From Clostridium homopropionicum DSM 5847 (GTDB taxonomy: Bacteria; Bacillota; Clostridia; Clostridiales; Clostridiaceae): DNA of 64,000 nucleotides. The DNA lies in assembly GCF_001263795.1 (NCBI RefSeq), contig NZ_LHUR01000024.1:24818-88817 (forward strand), given 5' to 3'. The stretch's first letter is position 1; each line of letters starts with the position of its first letter. The position numbers were made by a program, and so were the translations under genes. The notes below the pieces were generated by a model. The model saw nothing but the letters and a program-made list of their open reading frames with translations. It was not told where the DNA came from and ran no database searches. Below, piece by piece: positions 63,881-64,000 of the stretch.

Positions 63881-64000
<120 letters not shown>

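Overview
This is an AT-rich chromosomal window from a low-GC, Gram-positive, spore-former-type anaerobe, most likely a member of Clostridium sensu lato. The evidence is the base composition, strong GGAGG-type ribosome binding sites, Firmicutes-style genes (gatD/murT, hutP, cvfB, the DUF711+ACT pair), a tungsten aldehyde:ferredoxin oxidoreductase locus, and the first ~120 nt of a clostridial-looking 16S rRNA gene at the right end. No species name can be justified from what is visible.

Layout. 0.2-2.4 kb: a DUF1232 protein, an RNase HI with a viroplasmin-type N-domain, and a tiny YtxH-like protein. 2.5-8.0 kb: two tandem XRE-TPR regulators and clpB. 8.2-14.7 kb: cell-envelope genes (NodB-type deacetylase, the lipid II amidation pair gatD/murT, a CapA-like phosphoesterase) and a membrane TPR protein. 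14.7-15.9 kb: a REP-associated tyrosine transposase (RAYT) bounded by inverted GGGGAC repeats. Further copies of the repeat (consensus GGGGACAGTTCTCAATTTTT) are scattered through 0.7-26.2 kb: two lie in frame inside the first gene, and two form a hairpin after clpB. 16-17.9 kb: a PHP phosphoesterase, a YdcF protein and a GNAT gene remnant.

18.2-31.0 kb is one coherent system: tungstate import (tupABC), pterin cofactor synthesis and metal insertion (mog, moeA, a moeA fused to a binding-protein-like domain, moaA, moaC, a MOSC protein), a sigma-54 enhancer-binding activator, and then, behind a well-formed -24/-12 promoter with TGGAAC repeats upstream, the tungsten aldehyde:ferredoxin oxidoreductase with a MoaD-like and a ThiF/MoeB-like partner. 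The gene order suggests that tungstate uptake, tungstopterin assembly and enzyme expression are controlled together. moaE is not in the window.

31-45.5 kb is a mixed region: an ACT protein; paired YdcZ (DUF606) transporters divergent from a Crp/Fnr regulator with a perfect palindrome between them; GNAT and GrpB proteins; a truncated YfcE; rluF; YgiQ; an orphan divergent IF-3 that appears to start at AUU; a GIY-YIG protein; a HAD phosphatase; cvfB and hutP. hutP is followed by a UAG-rich leader with an intrinsic terminator in front of a TrpXYZ-like ABC transporter, and then a kinase-like protein. 46-55.5 kb is mostly on the minus strand: a divergent cis-prenyltransferase, tandem alpha/beta hydrolases, a PAS-PAS-GGDEF-EAL protein, DUF711+ACT, an MBL-fold protein and a LarA racemase. 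55.7-63.5 kb is on the plus strand: a transglutaminase-like protein, a radical SAM protein, a second PHP protein, small membrane proteins, an amidohydrolase, a probably inactive transglutaminase-fold protein, uppP and a hypothetical protein. The window closes with an rRNA promoter and the 16S 5' end.

Most interesting leads: the RAYT/REP family with in-frame copies inside a gene; the sigma-54-controlled tungsten island; the HutP-UAG leader next to an ABC transporter; a (GA)7 tract that decides whether tupB ends at, fuses to, or overruns tupC; and the orphan AUU-start infC.
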